36,809 bases of DNA, from contig NZ_JAHHXM010000030.1 in assembly GCF_019037185.1 (NCBI RefSeq), positions 1 to 36,809 on the forward strand, in the 5' to 3' direction. Shown here piece by piece: positions 33,144 to 36,809 of the stretch. Within the stretch, counting starts at the first letter, position 1. Each line of letters begins with the position of its first letter. The notes under the pieces were generated by a model that saw only the letters and a program-made list of their open reading frames with translations, was not told where the DNA came from and made no database searches. Source of the DNA: Oceanobacillus caeni (lineage in GTDB: Bacteria > Bacillota > Bacilli > Bacillales > Amphibacillaceae). Made by a program: the position numbers and the translations under genes.

Positions 33144-33284
33144 TAGCATTTGATTCATGTGAAAAATAAGATCAGGAAATAGTAATTAGCAAACGAATAT
33201 TAACGTAATATTACTATTGATTATCCTACGATGAAACAATAGGGCTTCCTTGCAGGGTCCACTCATTTATAAGGAGATGAAAAA

Positions 33285-34400
33285 ATGTCAGACAAAAGTA
33301 TAGAAACGAGATTGGTTCAATTAGGCAATAAGAGTGATCAATCAACGGGGGCTGTCAATCCACCTATTTATTTATCGACGGCATACCAACATCAAGGACT
33401 AGGCCAATCAACTGGATTCGATTACAGCCGAACAAAAAATCCTACAAGAACCATATTGGAAGAGGGCTTTGCTGATCTAGAAAATGGAGATAGCGGATTT
33501 GCATGTAGTTCTGGCATGGCAGCAATCGAGCTCGTTCTTTCTTTGTTTAAACCTGGGGATCAGTTGATTGTTCCTAAAGATATTTACGGTGGTACCTATC
33601 GCTTGCTTCAACATTACGCAGATACATACCATATTCAAACGACATACACCGATTTTGAAAACAATCAGCAAATCGAGCAATTAATCACCGAAAATACAAA
33701 AGCCATATTTCTCGAAACGCCAACGAATCCATTAATGCAAGAAATTGACCTTGCCCAGATTGCAGCTATCACCAAAAAACACAATCTTTTACTGATTGTA
33801 GACAATACGTTTATGACCCCCTACTTACAGCGACCTCTTGACTTAGGTGCAGACATTGTTGTTCACAGTGCGACAAAATATATCGGGGGACATAACGATG
33901 TATTAGCTGGTTTAGTTGTTGCAAAAGGCAATGAAATTTGTGAAAAATTATCCTTCATCCATAATGCATCTGGTGCTGTCCTTTCACCTTTTGATTGTTG
34001 GCTCTTAATAAGAGGATTAAAAACACTTTCATTACGGATGGATAAACATGTAGAAAATGCAAAAAGCATTGTTTCTTATTTAAAGAACGAAGCCTTGGTT
34101 AGTGACGTATATTATCCAGGTAAAGGCGGTATGCTTTCCTTCAAATTACAAGAAAGCCAATGGGTGGATACATTTTTACAAAATCTTCAAGTTATTACAT
34201 TCGCGGAAAGTCTTGGTGGCGTCGAAAGCTTTATTACTTATCCAGCAACTCAAACTCATGCTGATATCCCACTGGAAGAACGCATAGAACGAGGAGTAGA
34301 TAATCGACTATTACGTTTTTCAGTTGGAGTTGAGAAAGCAGAAGATTTAATTCAAGACTTAAAACAGGTATTTTCCATTTTAGCTAAGGTGGAAGTATAA
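33285..34400 (+). CDS. metI: Cystathionine gamma-synthase/O-acetylhomoserine thiolyase (MetI type)
   Basis: The 371-residue PLP enzyme of methionine biosynthesis joins an activated homoserine with cysteine or sulfide. Motifs of the Cys/Met PLP family are YSRTKNPTR (47-55), CSSGMAAIELVL, LETPTNPL, VDNTFMTPYLQRPL and the PLP lysine K198 in HSATKYIGGH, with a C-terminal RLLRFSVGVE. Length fits B. subtilis MetI. It is preceded by the SAM-I riboswitch, and RBS AAGGAG. In B. subtilis metI is followed by metC; no metC follows here. Confidence 0.94.
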   Translation: MSDKSIETRLVQLGNKSDQSTGAVNPPIYLSTAYQHQGLGQSTGFDYSRTKNPTRTILEEGFADLENGDSGFACSSGMAAIELVLSLFKPGDQLIVPKDIYGGTYRLLQHYADTYHIQTTYTDFENNQQIEQLITENTKAIFLETPTNPLMQEIDLAQIAAITKKHNLLLIVDNTFMTPYLQRPLDLGADIVVHSATKYIGGHNDVLAGLVVAKGNEICEKLSFIHNASGAVLSPFDCWLLIRGLKTLSLRMDKHVENAKSIVSYLKNEALVSDVYYPGKGGMLSFKLQESQWVDTFLQNLQVITFAESLGGVESFITYPATQTHADIPLEERIERGVDNRLLRFSVGVEKAEDLIQDLKQVFSILAKVEV

Positions 34401-34411
34401 AGAAGACTAAC

Positions 34412-34446
34412 CATCGGTGTGGGGTTTCTTTCATCCCCCACTGATG
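34412..34446 (+). terminator. Hairpin after metI
   Basis: CATCGGTG.GGGG (34412-34424) pairs with CCCC.CACTGATG (34435-34446) around a 10-nt loop, 11 nt after the stop codon. Only ATTT follows. Position suggests the metI terminator, but the sequence is also part of a possibly mobile-element-like stretch (34412-34501). Confidence 0.6.
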
Positions 34447-34531
34447 ATTTCCCACCTTTCCCAAAAGCTTAAGATCGGAGTCTTACTGCCCGTTTAGGTG
34501 GATAAATAAAACAAGGTAATTCATACCTACT

Positions 34532-34575
34532 GAAAGGAAGCCAACAAACGCTAATGCATGTATCGGCTCCCTTTC
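34532..34575 (-). terminator. Hairpin after the SASP-like gene
   Basis: GAAAGG.AGCC and GGCT.CCTTTC (34532-34542, 34565-34575) pair. It lies 17 nt after the stop of the minus-strand gene; no T tract follows, so termination is uncertain. Confidence 0.4.
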
Positions 34576-34591
34576 TATCACTTATTCTTTT

Positions 34592-34780
34592 TTAATCAGA
34601 GTTCAATTTCTTTTTAATTTCCTCTACATCCGTATTACTGTAAACGGATGTTTCTAGACCTCCTGTTGATGCTAGTAATGCCTTTACCTCATTATAGGAT
34701 AGTCCAGATTCCGCATTCTTTCTTTTTACTTCTTCAATATCAGTTCCTGCAACCGTATATTTTTCTTTATTTTCTTCCAC
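34592..34780 (-). CDS. Small two-repeat protein, possibly gamma-SASP-like
   Basis: The 62-residue hydrophilic protein has two short repeats: AGTDIEEVKRKNAES and SNTDVEEIKKKLNSD. The form TD.EEVK.KN recalls the repeats of gamma-type small acid-soluble spore proteins (AGT/ETN-x-x-x-VK/RQQN), but glutamine is scarce and a middle segment (YNEVKALLASTGGLETSVYS) is different. Gamma-SASP is therefore only a suggestion. GTG 34780 is chosen because GAAGG lies 8 nt ahead; GTG 34789 overlaps that site. It stands downstream of a terminator and is probably monocistronic. Confidence 0.65.
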   Translation of the reverse strand: MEENKEKYTVAGTDIEEVKRKNAESGLSYNEVKALLASTGGLETSVYSNTDVEEIKKKLNSD

Positions 34781-34831
34781 TTTAGTCACCTTCTTTTTTA
34801 TAGTTTATGCTATTTCTTCTTTTCTAACCAA

Positions 34832-34861
34832 AAAACTGGCCAATCTATCTTAGCCAGTTTT
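34832..34861 (-). terminator. Intrinsic terminator after the 130-residue protein gene
   Basis: A perfect 9-bp stem AAAACTGGC/GCCAGTTTT (34832-34840, 34853-34861), 12-nt loop and TTGGTT on the minus strand. The stem overlaps the stop codon. Confidence 0.8.
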
Positions 34862-35252
34862 AATTATGTGTTCCCATAGACTCACTCGATTCGTCTATTT
34901 TATATTTTAAAAATTCATAGTTTGAAGTCGGTTCTTTTTTCACAATAACACCATCATCATTTCTATACACCTCATATTTCCGATATTTTTCAACCATATA
35001 GCCATCCTCTTCATAAGTATCTACCAATTCAAGCTCCACACTCGACATGGCAGGAGTACTTTCTTGTTCCAAGTGAGCATAAGCTTCAATGGATTCCTCC
35101 TCAATTTCCTTTTCGATTTCTTCGCGAATGGTAGGTGTTGAATCGACGTGTAAATCAGGAACGAAACCATGGTAGTTATTTTCAGGTTTTTCTAAATAAG
35201 CAACAAATCCAAGAATTGCTATAACCCCAATAGCTAGAAGTATTTTTTTCAT
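34860..35252 (-). CDS. Membrane-anchored or secreted protein, unknown
   Basis: The 130-residue protein begins with an uncleaved-looking anchor or signal, MKKILLAIGVIAILGFVAYL, without a lipobox cysteine. The rest is acidic (EEIEKEIEEESIEAYAHLE) and then shows tyrosine-rich strands (DTYEEDGYMVEKYRKYEVYR). I do not recognise a family. It follows the MFS transporter gene by 15 nt and probably shares its transcript. It ends in a strong terminator. Confidence 0.7.
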   Translation of the reverse strand: MKKILLAIGVIAILGFVAYLEKPENNYHGFVPDLHVDSTPTIREEIEKEIEEESIEAYAHLEQESTPAMSSVELELVDTYEEDGYMVEKYRKYEVYRNDDGVIVKKEPTSNYEFLKYKIDESSESMGTHN

Positions 35253-35267
35253 TTTCCCTTCCCCTTC

Positions 35268-36425
35268 CTAATAAGACTTCGTTGGACTTGGAGATTGCAG
35301 TTTTGAATAACCAATCAGTGTCAAAACAACCATTCCTATCAAAAATGCAATAAAATAAGGTGAAATAAAGCTACGAATAATACCTGTAAAAAAGGTACTG
35401 AAAATCATCCCTAACGAATAAACTGCTGACATAACGCCAAAAGCTCTCCCATGCCCTTCACTTGAAACAACATCCGTTAATGCAGTAGCCATCGCCGGCA
35501 TCATAATTCCAAAAAAGACACCAATAAGGAAAACCAATATGCTTAATGATAGAAGAGAATTAAATAGTGCAAACAAACTTATACACATTCCAAATAACCC
35601 GAGGATCAACCGCTTCACAGGGTCGAACCTATTAATAAAAAGCAATGATAAGGATATAAACGTTCCAATACCAAAATAACTAAATAATTGTCCAGTAACC
35701 GCAGTAGATAAACCTTTTTCTACCGTTAAGTAAGGAATTTCATAAATAAGGACCCCATGAATATACATCACCGCAAATCCAGTCAAAAATACAACCTGAA
35801 GACCCGGTGTAGTTAAAACATCCCACAGACTCAAAACTGTTTTTGAGTTCCTTTTCATCATAACAATTTGTCTTTCATTTATAAATTTCATCGTATAGAT
35901 AGAGGTTAAAATTAATCCAGAACCTATTACGAAATACGTATTGGCATACCCTATCGACACACCTAGTTGTCCTCCGATTACAGGAGCTACGATACTAGCA
36001 ATCGTTCCTAGTATTCCATTAATTGCCATGTTTTTTCCTTGCTGTACACTATTTTTGGCATATCCCGAAAGTAATGCCATTGCTGCTGGAATTAAAAACG
36101 CTAACGAAAATCCATTCATGGCCCTAAGCATTAACAAGCTAACCGTATCACCAACAACACCATGGGCGATGAACAAAATGCCAGACACAAGTAAAGGCAG
36201 AGTAATAAAAATTCGCTTTCCAAACCGATCAACCAAAGGACCAGCAATCAAATTTCCAGTTAAATTTGCCAACTGTGAAACACTAAGCATAATACCAATT
36301 AATACACCTGACGCACCTACCATCGCTGCATAAGGAGTGAAAATTGGAGATTGGATACTCATGATTAAACTAATGAAGAACATCACTAAGAAGATATGTA
36401 ATTTGTCTACCTGCGCTTCTCTCAA
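35268..36425 (-). CDS. MFS transporter
   Basis: The 385-residue protein has about twelve membrane segments. The loop 2-3 signature is GNLIAGPLVDRFGKRIFI and motif C-like NGILGTIASIVAPVIGGQLG lies in helix 5, which suggests an H+-coupled drug-efflux type. The substrate is not deducible. TTG 36425 lies 8 nt after TTTTGAGG; the GTG at 36434 overlaps that site. It leads a likely two-gene unit with the anchored protein at 34860-35252. Confidence 0.85.
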   Translation of the reverse strand: MREAQVDKLHIFLVMFFISLIMSIQSPIFTPYAAMVGASGVLIGIMLSVSQLANLTGNLIAGPLVDRFGKRIFITLPLLVSGILFIAHGVVGDTVSLLMLRAMNGFSLAFLIPAAMALLSGYAKNSVQQGKNMAINGILGTIASIVAPVIGGQLGVSIGYANTYFVIGSGLILTSIYTMKFINERQIVMMKRNSKTVLSLWDVLTTPGLQVVFLTGFAVMYIHGVLIYEIPYLTVEKGLSTAVTGQLFSYFGIGTFISLSLLFINRFDPVKRLILGLFGMCISLFALFNSLLSLSILVFLIGVFFGIMMPAMATALTDVVSSEGHGRAFGVMSAVYSLGMIFSTFFTGIIRSFISPYFIAFLIGMVVLTLIGYSKLQSPSPTKSY

Positions 36426-36590
36426 TTTTTTCACCTCAAAATATTGTATGCGGGTGATAAAAAATTAGACGAGCTTTTCAGAATCTAACATTTCATTTTT
36501 TTGAAAAACTGGTATTTGCCAAGCTTTATAGACATATACCTTAAATGCACTTATTCAAATCTTTACGGTAGAACGAGTAATCGAAGCTCT

Positions 36591-36666
36591 AGACGGGAAA
36601 GATTTCCTTCCCGCTAAATAGAAAATGCACCACCCATAGTTGGATTGAATCCAACAATGATGGTGC
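36591..36666 (-). repeat. Two hairpins in the right intergenic region
   Basis: ACGGGAA/TTCCCGC (36592-36613) forms one hairpin. A second (36627-36666) has outer GCACCA/TGGTGC and inner GTTGGATT/AATCCAAC; on the minus strand it continues ATTTTC and could terminate a gene to the right. The segment 36435-36560 holds the MFS start region and nothing else I can name. Confidence 0.5.
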
Positions 36667-36710
36667 CTTCTCCTTAAACGTTTATGATTAACATATAATT
36701 CTAAACTCAG

Positions 36711-36809
36711 TGAACTACCCCCTCTTACCATCCTTACGGGTTGCTTGAAGTGGGGGCTTCTTGGGTAATCGCCACTTTTGGTAGCTGACGAATTTGACCA
36801 AGCTAACCC
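36711..36809 (-). mobile_element. Apparent end of an IS200/IS605-type (TnpB-associated) element, partial
   Basis: Read on the minus strand, the edge runs into AAGCCCCCACTTC...AAGAGGGGGTAGTTCAC. A C5/G5 hairpin followed by TTCAC looks like the right end and RNA scaffold of tnpB-bearing IS200/IS605 elements in Bacillaceae, as I recall them. No transposase coding is visible; the body would lie beyond the window. This rests on pattern memory. Confidence 0.45.

Noticed and set aside
36712-36809. TnpB C-terminal coding sequence on the minus strand
   Set aside because: One frame stays open for about 30 codons to a TAG, but its sequence does not resemble the end of TnpB, and the segment is too short to judge.

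Overview
The window reads as core chromosome of a low-GC, spore-forming Bacillaceae (a Bacillus/Oceanobacillus-like Firmicute). The evidence is strong AGGAGG-type ribosome binding sites, frequent TTG and GTG starts, sigma-A type promoters, T-rich intrinsic terminators, a dense tRNA operon of Bacillus type, an S-box (SAM-I) riboswitch, BioY/BioB, a YpuA-like DUF1002 protein, a GltC-like regulator and a possible gamma-SASP-like spore protein. No phage, CRISPR array or conventional defence island is visible. The unusual material lies in protein architecture, small repeats and one insertion-sequence end at the right edge.

Layout. 1-1820: sixteen tRNA genes on the minus strand behind one promoter, with a duplicated 5' half of tRNA-Gly inside the cluster. 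1979-8487: minus-strand group with a small unknown protein, a TPR protein carrying what looks like a dead dynamin-type GTPase, a 46-residue YpzI-like protein and a SWIM-SNF2 helicase. 8675-11006: metallo-beta-lactamase-fold hydrolase, NUDIX hydrolase (tail-to-tail overlap) and a TerC-family membrane protein. 11052-13421: a 789-residue protein with a C-terminal polyprenyl diphosphate synthase and an N-terminal half that carries a second pair of Asp-rich motifs at similar spacing. 13598-13746: 52-bp repeats. 13883-16898: HD hydrolase, DUF1292 protein, a 43-residue protein, DinB-like protein and flavohaemoglobin. 17059-23249: malate:quinone oxidoreductase, a MITE-like element, DedA, RDD and DUF1648 membrane proteins, NADP-type glutamate dehydrogenase and a divergent GltC-like regulator. 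23318-28132: CWC protein, M29 aminopeptidase, a frameshifted DUF4097 gene, YpuA-like protein, GNAT acetyltransferase and 5'-deoxyribonucleotidase. 28245-30786: a four-gene operon (small export protein, ABC permease, GntR regulator, ABC ATPase) whose promoter sits in a 40-bp palindrome. 30955-32579: bioY-bioB with a BirA-like operator. 32733-32854: the same 52-bp repeat family again. 32932-34400: promoter, SAM riboswitch, terminator and metI. 34592-36425: small SASP-like protein, anchored protein and MFS transporter. 36435-36809: intergenic hairpins and an apparent IS200/IS605-type end running out of the window.

Functional themes are central nitrogen and carbon metabolism (gdhA, mqo), cofactor and methionine supply under RNA or repressor control (bioYB, metI), nitrosative stress (hmp) and envelope or transport functions. 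The best candidates for something undescribed are the two-domain prenyl synthase-like protein, the TPR/pseudo-dynamin protein next to the SWIM-SNF2 helicase, and the 52-bp hairpin repeat family found at two loci about 19 kb apart.
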